A DNA stretch of 64,000 nt, from assembly GCF_014898055.3 (NCBI RefSeq), contig NW_023601104.1, positions 80,087,106 to 80,151,105 of the forward strand. Direction: 5' to 3'. This document shows, piece after piece, positions 11,987 through 23,525 of this stretch. Both the position numbers and the translations under genes were made by a program. How positions within the stretch are numbered: the first letter of the stretch is position 1; every line of letters begins with the position of its first letter. The notes beneath the pieces were generated by a model. It did no database searches. It worked only from the letters and a program-made list of their open reading frames with translations, and was not told the DNA's origin. The stretch comes from Talpa occidentalis (taxonomy: Eukaryota; Chordata; Mammalia; Eulipotyphla; Talpidae).

Positions 11987-12113
11987 AAAGAAAGGGAAGG
12001 TGAAGTTCAGTGCTGGAGAATGAGTCTGAGGCTCCAGCGCAGACAAAGCTTGCCTCCTCGTCCACCTGATGAGCTTCTGCTGTCTGTGCTGGTGGGGTGA
12101 GACTCGGTGGCAA
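11907..12113 (-). repeat. Inverted duplication, right arm
   Basis: Reverse-complement partner of 11338-11544, with a spacer of 362 bases. Because this arm holds the complete SINE with both target repeats, it is the likely source and the left arm the copy. Confidence 0.85.
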
Positions 12114-12464
12114 AAACATGTGGCTGGAAAAGGGCAAAGTCATTGTTATCCGCTGGGAAATGGGAAGAGGAAGGAGGAGCTGCACATGGGGACAGAAAGC
12201 ACAGAAGGGAAGGGCTTCAAGCCTAGACTGTGTGGCCGTGGCTTTCCTCGCTGAGTGCACTCCCGCTGGAGGCCTTCGGAGGCGACACAAGGGGGTTTTC
12301 TTCTGATGACATTATTTCTAGTTTTACTGGCAAAACAGGCTATAGAAGTTGACCTAACTCCCCGGTGTCCCTCGCCACACCCCTATCTTTCTCTTCTCCC
12401 CACTGTGCATCTGACCTGTCCCCTGTCCTTGACCGGTTACCTGTATTCTTCATCTGTTACTCAT

Positions 12465-12530
12465 TCAACAAACATTGAGCATGGGCCATGCTCCAGACTC
12501 TGAGCTGCTATCAGTAAACCAGACATCACC
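12465..12530. repeat. L2-like fragment
   Basis: The phrase ATTCAACAAACATTGAGCAT resembles the L2 3' end motif (ATTTATTGAGCACCTACTATGTGCC). Short and diverged. Confidence 0.3.
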
Positions 12531-12989
12531 TCTCAGTGTCTTTCAATTACATTTCTTTCAGAAATTACACTTTCTCCACCAGTTTCTGCTTCACCGCTGT
12601 AGCGGCAGGAAGGGCCCGGAGCAGGTTCTCTATGATCCGAGCAGACGGGGTAAGGAGGAGTCCTGGAGCCCTCAGTGGCTTTTGTAGACTTTTATTGAGT
12701 TTACTAGGTACATGGCAGGCAGAGTGCTGGGGGGCCGGGAGGCTGGCAGGCTCTCCGGCGGTCTTTCGTGGCCTCTGCTTCTCTGCTCTCGTTCTCTCTG
12801 CCCTTCCACTCTGGTCCTGCTGGCATCCCCGTGACGCCGCCCTTATAAGCCCAGTCTCTCAGCCCAGGTGTACCCACCTATGCATGCCCACCCCCTACTC
12901 CAGGTGCCCGCCATCAGGCATGCATTCATGACCGCAGATCCATCATCAATCCTAATGGCGGGAGGGCAGAAAAGCCTGATACTTTTTTA

Positions 12990-13365
12990 CCTTACCCTAC
13001 AACCGCCTACATTTTTCATTTGGGGATTTCTTCTTTTGTGAATTGTCTATTCATGTCTTTAAGTCCATTTTCCTCTCAGTATATGTATTGATTTTCTTCT
13101 TGGTTTGTGAGAGCTCGTCATATTATTTTAAGGAGATCACTGTCATCTTTTATGTATATTGACACATTTTTCCCAACTTGTATTTGTCTTTTATTTTGGT
13201 ACATGTGCTTTGTTGCTATGCTGGAGTTCAATTTCTATGCAGGCCACGCATCAGGTTCTTCTTCTGTGAATTCTGGCTTTGGGAGTCATTTAAAGAAGTC
13301 GCTCTTATTCCAAGTATATACTAGTCTTCACTTGTGATTCCAGTTTTTAAAAAAACAACTTAATA
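12990..13365 (-). mobile_element. Old L1 3' region, antisense
   Basis: The order of phrases (TTTTGTGAATTGTCTATTCATG, TTTTCCCAACTTGTATTTGTC, GGCTTTGGGAGTCAT) follows the reverse complement of old mammalian L1 3' ends. Confidence 0.6.
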
Positions 13366-13419
13366 TTTAACTCCTCTTTACTGTAGGGACCTAAAATTTT
13401 TAAATAGTTGGCTTTTCAG

Positions 13420-13610
13420 AGCACCGTTAAAATTTTTTTATTGAGAACGCTAGGTTAAAACATTGTATAGGTTTCAGGTGTACAGCATAATTTAACCTCT
13501 GTATGTACCACATATGGTCACCTCCAAAAGTTTAGTTTCTAGCCTCCACCATACAAGTGATCCTCTTCACCCAGTTCAGCCGCCTCCCTTCCCTCGCGTA
13601 TGGGAAACAC
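13420..13610 (-). mobile_element. L1-like fragment, antisense
   Basis: TTTTTTTATTGAGAACG followed by GTATAGGTTTCAGGTGTACAGCATAA resembles the antisense 3' end of old L1 subfamilies. Confidence 0.45.
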
Positions 13611-13619
13611 CATGTTGGA

Positions 13620-14190
13620 CAGTTAAATGCAGAGGAAGGAAACTAGATCACAATCATACACCGTACACAAGCAGCATAGATTCAAAATGAGTTAAAGGCT
13701 TGACTGTAACACCTGACACCATAAAGTACATAGAAAAAAACAGGTGATAAGCTGACCAACATCAGTCTTCAAGAGATGTCTTTGGGGACTTGACTCTAAC
13801 AGCAAGGGAAACAAATGCAAAAACAGGGCCTCCCTGGTGGCGCAGGCAGTTGAGCGCTGCACTGTGAAGCTGTCCGCAGCCTCTGCAGTGCCGGTTAGAT
13901 CCCCGCCGGCCTCGGAGCAACCCACATGGCAAGCAGACCTCTCCTGTCGTGCCCGCTGCTCCCCTCAGCAGTGTATTTCATCAGTCTGCCTGTTCCGTTC
14001 CCCGCTCTGTCTCTGGTGAATCCTCTCACCCTCCCGCACATCTGGCCTGTACCCTGGTTCTTGCATAAATAAATAAATCTTAAAATAAAAAAAGCAAAAA
14101 CAAACAACTGGGACTAAATGAAACTGAAAAGCTTCGGCACAGTGAAAGAAAACATCATAAAAGTGAAAAGGCACCGTCTAGCAGAAACGG
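13620..14190 (+). mobile_element. L1 ORF2 3' fragment, split by a SINE
   Basis: Words such as AGATTCAAAATGAGTTAAAG, CATCAGTCTTCAAGAGATG and AACAACTGGGACTAAATGAA follow the end of L1 ORF2 in order. The SINE at 13826-14093 divides it. No intact frame remains. Confidence 0.7.
13826..14093 (+). mobile_element. tRNA-derived SINE, C-type
   Basis: The head has GCGCAGGCAGTTGAGCGCTG and the body CACTGTGAAGCTGTCCGCAG. This type is intermediate between A and B. GCAAAAACA flanks both sides within the L1. Confidence 0.87.
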
Positions 14191-14700
14191 CATTCTTACA
14201 TTTGTTTCTGGGTGCTGTAGTTTGTTCCATTAATCTGTCCATGCGAGGGCTGGGACCAACACCATAAACAGCTCTCCTTTTTTAATATCCACGAAGACTC
14301 TTCCTTCACCCCGCTATGCTCCATCTTCCTTCTCCTTTTTATTTTTAAAACTGCCCTCGTGTATTTCATGTTCAGTTTTTCTGCTGAGCCTTAGAATCAT
14401 TTGGTTAAAGTTTCAGAAAAGATATTTGGATTCTGACTTCAGTCGCCTTTTTATTTCGAGATTCATTTGTGGAGAAATGACATCCTTACCAAATCCGAGT
14501 TTTTCTACCAGGAACACAGTGTCTGTCTCTCTATTTATAGAAATCTCTTACTGCCTTCCTTAAAGAAGCCCCTGTTAGCATGGATACTTGATGGTGGAAA
14601 CCTGCCGCCCAGTACACTGGGCAGAGAGACCGTTACTGCTGTGGCTGACTCCATCCATTTTTCCTGGACTTCGCAGGAATGGAGTGTCTCCTTCTGGAAA
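14190..14700. other. Unassigned intron, no recognised repeat
   Basis: I see no repeat or gene signature here. Chance frames exist in three phases without codon-like structure. Confidence 0.4.
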
Positions 14701-14800
14701 GTCTTTATGGGTTCAAAACCTGATTCTGCTACTTATTAGTTCCAGATGGAAACTTGGACAATCTACTGAACCTCTTTGTTCCTTAATGTCCCCATGGCAG
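14700..14800 (+). repeat. MIR fragment
   Basis: GGGTTCAAAACCTGATTCTGCTACTTATTAG followed by ACTTGGACAATCTACTGAACCTCTTTG follows the MIR core order. Confidence 0.6.
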
Positions 14801-15119
14801 AGCCCCCCAGAGCTCCACACATCCATCTGCCTCCTGAACCCAGAATAAAGGGTAAGGAATATAGAGCCCTCCGTCTCACAGAACTTATGCCTGAGCGTTC
14901 TCCAAATCACAGCCAATAAACAACTGTAGGTGTCACATCACCCCCAGGGAGAGAGGGCAGGACCACCAGGGAAACAAAACCTGGCACTGAAGTGCCACTA
15001 AATGAACTTCTTTTCTACCTTCTGTAAGGAAAATGGGTTAAATCAGGCTTTTGTTCCTCCTCCTGCCTCTAGCATCTATGGCCACCCCCTGCAGCTTTGC
15101 TTTGCTCCCAGGTTTCTTG

Positions 15120-15214
15120 CCTGTGTATGATGTATTATTGCAAAAAGCTTTGGGGAGCTCAAGCGCGGGGCCCGTGTACTTGTGGCTACAGACACCCAGC
15201 ACAGAGAGCATTAC

Positions 15215-15256
<42 letters not shown>

Positions 15257-15466
15257 AGAAATGGGGGCGTGGTGCTGGAAGGCTCAGTTGCTGCCGGCAT
15301 CCTGGCTTCCCTGCCTCCCTGCCCACTGCCCTGCCTGTGTACCCAGCTCCCTGCTGCTGGCCAGATATACCAAAGGCTCAAAGAGGCCTTTATCTGCCTG
15401 TCCGAATCAACAATGAACCTGCCCACCCCATGACTGGTTGCCCCAACACCTTCCTCCCTTCCTTTC
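15120..15466 (+). mobile_element. Possible LTR, family V copy 3
   Basis: The 3' part (CTGCCTGTCCGAATCAACAATG, then ACTGGTTGCCCCAACA) resembles the ends of the sequences at 32820-33135 and 46985-47414. It contains the GA microsatellite. Divergence is high. Confidence 0.35.
15219..15255. repeat. (GA)n microsatellite
   Basis: About 18 uninterrupted GA units. They create long meaningless frames in several phases. Confidence 0.95.
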
Positions 15467-15967
15467 ACCACCAAATCTTTTAAACATTTGGTGGTCTGCA
15501 CTTGCTGTCTCCACATGACTTTCCTATCATTCTCAGTTCAGGTCTCTGTGGCTTCTGCCTCCATTGCTCTCAGCCCGGCCAGAGCCAGTGGCTCATGTTG
15601 GGTTGTCACCCTTGCGTCTGTCCCTTCTGTGGCTCCTTCCTCTCTACTCACCCCATAGGAGCTGGCGTTCCCCTCCCCGCCCAGGACTGCCAACACTTTA
15701 CTCTCTTTGTTCCATGTTGTTCTTCCTCCTCTTTGTGTGGCTTTGACTACCCTGCCACCTCCCTGAGGAAGTACAAGCCATCAGTCTAGAACATCTCAAG
15801 GAAGCTGCACACTCCCTGCTTCCACACCTTCCTGTTCTGCTCACTGGCATCATTGTGAGGTGCCTCTCTCCCTGTTAAGGTTAGTCCTGCCACCTGTGCC
15901 TATCCCCACCTCTCTGCTAAGCGGTCCTGCTTCATAAATTATCTTCTACTTCAAAACTTCAATTCTT

Positions 15968-16232
15968 GGGCCTCCCTGGTGGTGCAAGGGGTTAAGACAC
16001 AACCTATGAAGCTATCTGCAGCCACTGTAGCATGAGTTCCATCCCCGGCCAGGGAGCAACCCACATGGTGCAGCAGACCTCTCCTGACTCGCCCACTGCT
16101 CCCCTCAGCAGTGTATTTCGGTCAGTCTGCCTGTTCTGTTCCCCGTTCTCTCTGGTGAATCCTCTCACCCCCCACACCTCTGGTCTGTACCCCAGCTCTT
16201 GTATGCATAAATAAATAAGTCTTTAAAAAAAA
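15968..16232 (+). mobile_element. tRNA-derived SINE, A-type
   Basis: Full-length copy with AATAAATAAGTCTTT tail. Flanks ACTTCAATTCTT and AGTCAATTCTC suggest an imperfect target duplication. Confidence 0.86.
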
Positions 16233-16262
16233 GTATTAAAAAATACTGAAGAAGAAAAAAAA

Positions 16263-17700
16263 AGTCAATTCTCCTTCTCTAGACTCATCCCCCCAGCAAT
16301 GAAACTTCATGGGCCCTTCCCATTCCTTCTTGTGATCGCCACCTCTCTTCTTCTCTGCTTCCCTCTCTTCAAAGAGCTTAGTGAGGTAAGTGTTTCCACT
16401 CATGCCTGCCACTCACTCCTCTGCAACCTCTGGAAGGTGGTCTCAGTTGCTACCTCTAGAAAACTGTCCTCACGCAGGTCACCAAAACTTCTTTCTAGGA
16501 AAGTCAATTCTACATCACAATTCCACCTACTCTCATGCTGGGTTATGGGTCCCTCCTATGAGCAAAACGTGCACACCTCTAGCCCTAACTCTGCCTGTAA
16601 CCATGGGTTTACTCATCTGTCCCACCTACTAGGGTCTGAGCATCTGGAGGATGGGATTCTTGATCACCATTGTCATCAGTGCCTAGCATGATGCCTGGCA
16701 CGCAGTAGGTACTCTCTCTGCATCTGTAAAGTTAAATACCTTGCTCATCCCATGCCCTCTCCCATCTCCCTGAATCTAACATGTGCCTAAGTCCTTTCTC
16801 AAAAATGTCTCCTGAATTCTTTCCATCACTACGACTGTCACGCCCCTGTGTGGGCCATCCGGCCAACTCCGATCACCTTATGGCTTTTCCACCTGCTGAG
16901 CAAATGGATAAATCCTGCAAAACCCTTCCCTTGTTTCCAGAGGGGCACAACTGTGACATGTCACTGGCAGGACACTTCTATGGTGTGCCTGCAGTCAATG
17001 CAGACTCACCTGTTTTTGGCTCTCCAGCATCTTTCATCTTGAGAGGGGGCTACGACAGCAAATATAGCTCATGGATCATTGCCTTCTGTGACATCCCTGT
17101 AAGCTCTCTTTGGCTTGTAGGATAAATCCCTCAGCAGGTTCCCAAGAAGGGGGGCTCTCCAAGCTTTCCCCACCACTCCCAGCTCCTCTTGTGCACTCAG
17201 AAGAGTTGAGGCTCTCACCAAAGGTACCATGTCATCTCTACCTCTGGGATGCCACCCAAGCATATCCTTGGCCAGTCAGGTCCCTCTTCTTACAGGTAAG
17301 GCCTAGCTCAAAACCTTCTCTGTGAAGCCCTGCTCAGCTTCTCCTGGCAGAATTAGTCCACCTCTCCTAGCTCTCCACCAGCATTTGCTATCTGTGTGGA
17401 GAGACGTGTTTGCAAGCCATTTATCCCTCCCAGGACATGATGGAGCTTAAGGCCTCGGAATGCAGGGAGAGGATCTCACTTACAGCCTCACAGTTCGCAG
17501 CCTCACATATCGGCAGCACTGACAATGGAAAGGGTATCTGAGAAAGGGCTCCTGACAGAATGATTTGTGTTTTGTGGATTACAGTGCAGTGGGAGGACAC
17601 GAATGGGCAGGCACATCCATAAAGAGTAAGAGCTTCCAAAGATACCTCTGTAACGCTAAGATGGATGTGACATTCCAAACCGATGGAGAGAGGAAGGTTT
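16263..17700. other. Intronic sequence without recognised repeats
   Basis: About 1.4 kb of pyrimidine-rich sequence. A short L2-like phrase is seen at 16670-16720 (GCCTAGCATGATGCCTGGCAC). No gene is recognised. Confidence 0.35.
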
Positions 17701-18106
17701 AGTTAGTCAGCAAGGCTGGGAAAATGAGAAATTTTTAAAAAAAGGGTCAAATCGTAACTCAACCTCACAACTAATTAAATCACAGGTATATCAAATTGTT
17801 AAATGTAAAAACACTAAGCTCTAAAAATAGATAAACATAAATATCTTGTTGACATATGGAAAGACTTTCTATATTATAAACCAGAAGAAATCTCAGAAGA
17901 AAATACTGTAATAGCTCTAACTACATATGAGTTTTAAAATATATTTTCTGTTAAAAAAAGAGCAAGCAACAACCTAAGAAAAGTTACCTGCCACACAAAC
18001 AAATAAAATGAAAGACAACATCTGAATGGAACAAGGGCTGGGAGGGGAGAAGTAGAAATTTTAAGATAGTTATATTATGTGAAGTGGCATAATAATACTT
18101 AAAGAT
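17700..18106 (+). mobile_element. Probable decayed L1 fragment
   Basis: A-rich plus strand with L1-like wording (CCAGAAGAAATCTCAGAAGAAAATA). It precedes a longer L1 in the same orientation. Confidence 0.35.
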
Positions 18107-18120
18107 AGACTGGTAGTTTA

Positions 18121-18433
18121 TTTATTTATTTTTATAGAGGCATGTTTATTTATTTATTTATTTGTTTGTTTGTTTGTTTTGTTTATACAAGCACTGGGTA
18201 CAGTCAGAAGCGCAGGGGGGTGGGAGAATTCACCAGAGCCAGAGCAGGGAGCACAGCAGGCAGAAGGACTGAAGCACACTGCTGAGGGGAGCAGCGGGTG
18301 GCAGGAGAGGTCTGCGCGCCATGTGGGACCCTCCTCTGGTGGCCGGGGAGCAGCAGAGGATCGAACCTGCGCCGCAGAGGCCGCGGGCAGCTTCGCAACC
18401 CAGCGCTCAACCGCTGCGCCACCGGGGAGGCCC
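18121..18433 (-). mobile_element. tRNA-derived SINE, B-type, with long TTTA/TTTG tail
   Basis: Full-length B-type copy. The target duplication AGACTGGTAGTTTA is exact at 18107-18120 and 18434-18447. Its tail expanded into TTTA and TTTG tetramers (about 18139-18182). Confidence 0.92.
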
Positions 18434-18881
18434 TAGACTGGTAGTTTAAACAAGTGCATTATAAGCTTTAAGCAACCATTGAAATAACACATCAAAGAGT
18501 TTTAGTCAAAGGCGGCAGAGAAGACTCCAAAGAAGGCAGAAAAAGAAAAAGATCAAAGAATCTGTGGAACAACTAGAAATTAATAGCAAAATGCTACATT
18601 TAAATTCCACCATACCATTAATCACATTAAATGTTTAAGCACCCAATTTGATGGTACTGCTTGTCAGCTGGGGGTGAGGGGGGTTCCAACAACATGCTGT
18701 CTGCAGGAGAACCACTTTAAATATAAAGTCAAAGAGAGGTTAGATAACAGGATGGAAACATATTCCACATAGAGACTAACTAAAACAAAGATGGAGTGGC
18801 TGTACTCATAAAAACAAAGTATAAGTTAGATCAAAGAATATTATCAGGGAAATGAAGATGGTTTGTAAGGGAATTTTTTAA

Positions 18882-19090
18882 AAAGATTCATTTATTTATG
18901 CATACAAGAGCTGGGGTATAGGCCAGAGGTGTGGGGGGTAAAAGGATTCACCAGAGACAGAGTGGGGAACAGAACAGGTAGACTGACTGAAATACACTGC
19001 TGAGGGGAGCAGCAGGTGAGCCAGGAGAGGTCTGCTGTACCATGTGAGTATCTCCCTGGCCGGAGATCAAACTCGTGCTGCAGTGGCTAA
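18882..19090 (-). mobile_element. SINE, 5'-truncated A-type
   Basis: The tail and body are present on the minus strand, but the last 40-50 bases of the head are missing after GTGCTGCAGTGGCTAAG. Inserted in L1. Confidence 0.8.
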
Positions 19091-20067
19091 GGGGATCTTT
19101 TATAATAGACAAAGGAACCAATTTAAGGGGACATAAAAGTATTAAATGTTATATAACTAATACCAGAGCTTCAAAATATAGAAAGCAAATATTGCTAGAG
19201 CTGTAAGTAGAAGCAAACAAATCCACAATTATAGCTGAAGATTTCAACAAATGTCTTTTAAAAAACAACAGAAGTAGACTGAAGATCAGTAAGGGAAGAC
19301 AGAACACCTGAACAACACCAAGATCAACTAGACCTAATTAATATTTATGGGACACCCCACCCAACAATGCACAATAGCCATTCTTTTGCATGGAATCTTT
19401 ATCAGGATGAATAGTACTCTTGGATATAAAACAAAACCCAATAAACTTGAAAGCATTCAAGCCATAAAAAGTATGTTGAATATCATACAGGGCTTATATA
19501 AGACAATAATAGAAAGACTATTGCAAAAGAACATACTTCAAAATAACCCATGAATCAAAAAAGAAAGAACCAGAAGTTGGAATGTATTCTGAATGGGATG
19601 AAAACCAATATAGGAAAAACAGAAAATGATGAGATGCATCTAAAACAGTTTTCAGAGGGAAACTCATAGCACGAATGTGTATCTAAGAAAGGAGTTGCCT
19701 GAGCTACTAAAAAAAGACATGAAAACCAAACCCAAAGTATAAAGGACAAAAAAGCAGGTATTTCCCAAAATTAAAATCGTGAAAATAGAGAAAAATCAAT
19801 GAAACCAAAAGCTGGTTGTTGGAGAGCAATAACAAGTTGATAAACTTGCAGACAGACTGAAAGGAAAAAAAGAAGTTGATACAAATCACCAATATTACAA
19901 CCAAAAGAGGGCACATTGCTACTGATCAAAGGACATTGACTACTAGGAGAATATTAAGAACAAGTTATGGGCAATACATTCAATAAATGAGAGAAAATGT
20001 CCTAATCCCTGGAAAGACACAAACTACCAAATTTCATCAAGAAGAGAGAGATAAAATGAGTAGGGCT

Positions 20068-20359
20068 GGGCCTCCCTGGTGGTGCAGCGGTTGAACGATG
20101 GGTTGTGAAGCTGCCCACAGCCTCTGCAGCACCGGTTCGATCCCTGGATGCTCCCCGGCTGCTCCCCAGCCACCGGAGGAGGGTCCCACATGGCACGCAG
20201 ACCTCTCCTGCCGCCCGCTGCTCCCCTCAGCAGTGTACTTTGGTCCTTCTGCCTGCTCTGCTCCCCGCTCTGGCTCTGGTGAATTCTCTCCCCCTCCCGC
20301 GCTTCTGACTGTACCCAGTGCTTGTATAAATAAATAAATAAACAAAAATAAATCTTCAA
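20068..20359 (+). mobile_element. tRNA-derived SINE, B-type, tail interrupted
   Basis: Full-length body. The upstream target repeat AAAATGAGTAGGGCT (20053-20067) recurs only at about 20542-20556, so the insertion unit extends to 20541. The extra 180 bases come from a second insertion in the A-rich tail. Confidence 0.9.
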
Positions 20360-20523
20360 GAGGAAATAAATATTAGCTTGCATCGTCTCATGTTACACAC
20401 TGTGATTACAACATAGGAGAAGATAAACAACAGTTTTCTGTCAAAATTATAAGATTGGTTTAATTTATTTAAGCATGAACTGTGATGTAATATTAAATGA
20501 AATTTTCTTTGTAAAAAAAAAAA
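20360..20523 (+). pseudogene. Short polyadenylated retrocopy inside a SINE tail
   Basis: This segment of about 164 bases is not SINE sequence. It ends in ATTAAA (20492-20497), then a poly-A run starting 16 bases later, and is flanked by AAATAAATCTTCAA on both sides (20346-20359 and about 20522-20535). These are hallmarks of an L1-mediated insertion of a polyadenylated RNA 3' end. The parent gene is not recognised. Confidence 0.5.
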
Positions 20524-21264
20524 ATAAATCTTCAAAAAAAAAAAATGAGTAGGGCTATGTGCACTAGTGCTAAGGAAGCTGGATATGTGGTTAAAATTTT
20601 CTCGCAAAGTAACCCCAAGCCCAGATGGTTTCATTGGTGAATACTATTAAGGATTTAAGGAATCAAGAATACCAATTCTACACAAACTTACAGAAAATTG
20701 AAAAGGAATAATTGCCAACTCACCCCATGAACTCAGCATTACTCCAACAAAAAAGGTGAGGAAAAAGGCACAAAAGGGAAATGACACACCAGTTTTCTCC
20801 CAAACCCAGAAACACTAATCCGTAACATAACTTAACATATAGCATCTGACAAGATAAAAAGGACACTCTGTCATGATCAAGGGAAATTCTTCCCAGGGAT
20901 GCTTGGTTGATCTGACATTTGAAAATCAGCATCATTTCCCATGGGTACACTAAACAAACAAAACTATATGGTGACTCAGGAGATGTAATCATTTGATAAA
21001 ATCAAACATCCATTCATGGTGAGAACTCTCACAATAGGAATAGATGGGAACTTTTTCAATGTACTAAAGGGTAAACTCAAAACCCTGTGGTGAACAATAA
21101 TCCCCCCACCCCATGAAGGAAGCCAGGCGACCACTTCTACTCAACATCATACTGAAGGTTCTAGAGCTCTCAGGCAAGAGATGTATGAGGCCGATTATAA
21201 AGAACCAAAATTGTCCTTATTCACACAAGACACAATCATCTATTTAAAAAAAATCTAACTGATC

Positions 21265-21560
21265 GGGCCTCCCCGGTGGCGCAGTGGTTGAGCGCTGGGT
21301 TGCGAAGCTGCCCGCAGCCTCTGCGGCGCTGGTTTGATCCCTGGCTGCTCCCGGCCACCGGGGGAGGGTCCCACATGGCGCGCAGACCTCTCCTGCCGCC
21401 CGCTGCTCCCCTCAGCAGTGTACTTCGGTCCTTCTGCCTGCTCTGCTCCCCGCTCTGGCTCTGGTGAATTCTCTCACCCTCCCGCACTTCTGACTGTACC
21501 CAGTGCTTGTATAAACAAAACAAACAAACAAACAAATAAAACATGCCTCTATTAAAAAAA
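21265..21560 (+). mobile_element. tRNA-derived SINE, B-type, full length
   Basis: Very intact copy with GGCGCAGTGGTTGAGCGCTG head. The target duplication AAAAAAATCTAACTGATC occurs before and after. The tail holds AAAC units plus a short ACATGCCTCTATT insert before the final A-run. Confidence 0.93.
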
Positions 21561-21709
21561 AAAAATCTAACTGATCTTAAAAAAAAATGAAGAACTAGTA
21601 CGAGTTTAGCAAAGTTGCAGGATTTAGATACAACAGTGATATTTCTCTAAACTAGTTATGACAAATCAAAAATTGAACAAAAATACCATTTACAATAGTA
21701 TCAGCAACA

Positions 21710-21850
21710 GGGCCTCCCTGGTGGCGCAGCAGGTTGAGCACAGCACTGTGAAGCTGTCCGCAGCCTCTGCAGCGCAGGTTCAATCCTGGCTAGCCAGGGA
21801 GATACCCACATGGCGTGGCAGACCTCTCCTGTTGCACTCGCTGCTCCCCT
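21710..21850 (+). mobile_element. SINE, 3'-truncated C-type
   Basis: Head through CTGCTCCCCT only; the tail is missing. The adjoining L1 sequence also has a gap here, so a deletion took the SINE tail and some L1. Confidence 0.8.
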
Positions 21851-22427
21851 ACAAAACTTTACTGAGAGAAACTAAAGATAATTTAAATAAATGGAGACAT
21901 GCCATGTTTTTGGACAAAGAAGATATGATATTTAAGATATCAATTCTCCCTGAACTGATCTCTAGATTCAATGCAATACTAATCAAAATCCTAGCATCAT
22001 TTTCTGTAGCAACAGCCAAGTTAATTTACAAATTTATATGGAAACAAAGGATCTAGAATAGCCAAAATAATTTGGAAAAAAGAACAGCATTAGAGTCTTG
22101 TTCTATGGGATTTCAAGACTGACTATGCAACTACAATAATCAGGACAATGTGGTAAAATCAAACTTAGACATATACATAGACATATATGTCTACAAAGGC
22201 AGACATATACAACAGATCAGGGAGACTCAATAATCAGACCCACATCTTAACGATCAACTACGTTTTACAAGGGTGCCTAGACAATTGAATCAGGAGTTAA
22301 AATGTTTTTTAAACAAACAGGGTTAGAAAAATTGGGCAGCCAATAAAAAGGGAATAAATTATCGATACACCATGCAACAATCCAAATCTCAAAATAATTG
22401 AGTGAAAGCCAGTCCAAAAAAGCACAC

Positions 22428-22461
22428 TGTATGTAATTGTATATAATGCTAATTACATACA
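22428..22461. repeat. Perfect 11-bp inverted repeat
   Basis: TGTATGTAATT at 22428-22438 pairs with AATTACATACA at 22451-22461 across a 12-base AT-rich loop. It lies in L1 3' sequence. Confidence 0.8.
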
Positions 22462-22699
22462 ATTCTAGAAAAATGCAAAGTAATTCGCAGTGCTGGAGGG
22501 GAGGAGGATCCCTGGGGAAGGGAAGGGAGAGATGAATTACAAGGCGCATAAGGAAACTTTTGGGAAGGGGGTATGCTTGTTATCTTAATTGTTTAGATGG
22601 TTTCATGGGCGCGTGCCTGTATCAAAACGTGTGCAGCTGTGCTCCTTCGGGGTGTGCAGCTGCATGTCAATTATCTCAGAAAAGCTGCAAAAGACACAA

Positions 22700-23525
22700 T
22701 CTATGGCTTGAAGCTAATAGCTCTCTGGTGATGCCACTGAGTGCTGAGGCACAATGCCACATCCTAGTCCACATTCGCACGGTGGAAAACGCTCCTGGGA
22801 ATGTGGGGAGCTATAGGGTCACTTCCTGGGGAAGAGGAGAGGCTGTGAGGGAGGGCTCTGGCTGGGCTGCCAGCGGGGGCCCTCTCTCTTGGTTCTGAGC
22901 TGGAGAGGCTAAGAAGTCCAGAAGGACCCCATCTCGGGGGTGTGGTAGGTGGTGGGCGGTGTCTTCCCTCTTGTTCGTTCTTGGTCTGCAGAGAAAGAAC
23001 GTGCCTTCCCGTCGCATGAGACGTGGGTGGCCGAGGGACGGGACAGGCTCCAGCCTCCTCCACCACTCACTGCTTTAAGTTGCCATTACTCACTATTCCC
23101 CAGGAAATGTCAGCATTCTGCCAGAAGTGGCCAGAGAAACGATCATAAAAAATTCACTGCCCCAGGGAGAGAATGAACCTTTGCTGATTTATTTCTCATC
23201 ATGGAATCTAAGACCCACAGAAGGCACCGGCACATTTCTTTTCAATTCCCAACCAAAATTCTCCACCCTCAGCCGCACAGAATTAATCTTCCTCCGATAA
23301 CTCAGAGAGTATAACAGGATCTTAGAGGGAATTCTGTGGGGCTGTCAGAGGAGCAGCATTAAAATGAATGGGTTTCAATTTCTTTCTGAGGAATAAATCA
23401 GTACCAGGCAGACTCCTCTTTGGACAAGGGGTTAACTTGGAATGGATGATGTCTACCTTCACAGCTAACTGGGCCTTCTAGGTCTGGAATCTTCTCATGA
23501 GAGCAGGTCTTCAAGAGCCAGAAGA
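22700..23525. other. Intron without recognised repeats
   Basis: GC-rich at 22790-23060 and more balanced at 23070-23400. No gene is recognised. The latter part looks like unique, possibly conserved sequence. Confidence 0.35.

Larger units (their letters stand above)
18440..22700 (+). mobile_element. Long decayed L1 (ORF2 to 3' UTR)
   Basis: Plus-strand L1 wording runs in order: RT-region phrases near 18700-19900, ORF2 C-terminal region around 20540-22100 (a translated piece reads FLDKEDMIFKISILPELISRF), then the 3' UTR ending around TCAATTATCTCAGAAAAGCTG. It is broken by many stops and by SINEs at 18882, 20068, 21265 and 21710. No active L1 is implied. Confidence 0.75.

Noticed and set aside
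15051..15516. Overlapping frames of 83-128 codons on both strands
   Set aside because: They exist because the GA microsatellite lacks stop codons in most frames (ER, RE, SL repeats).
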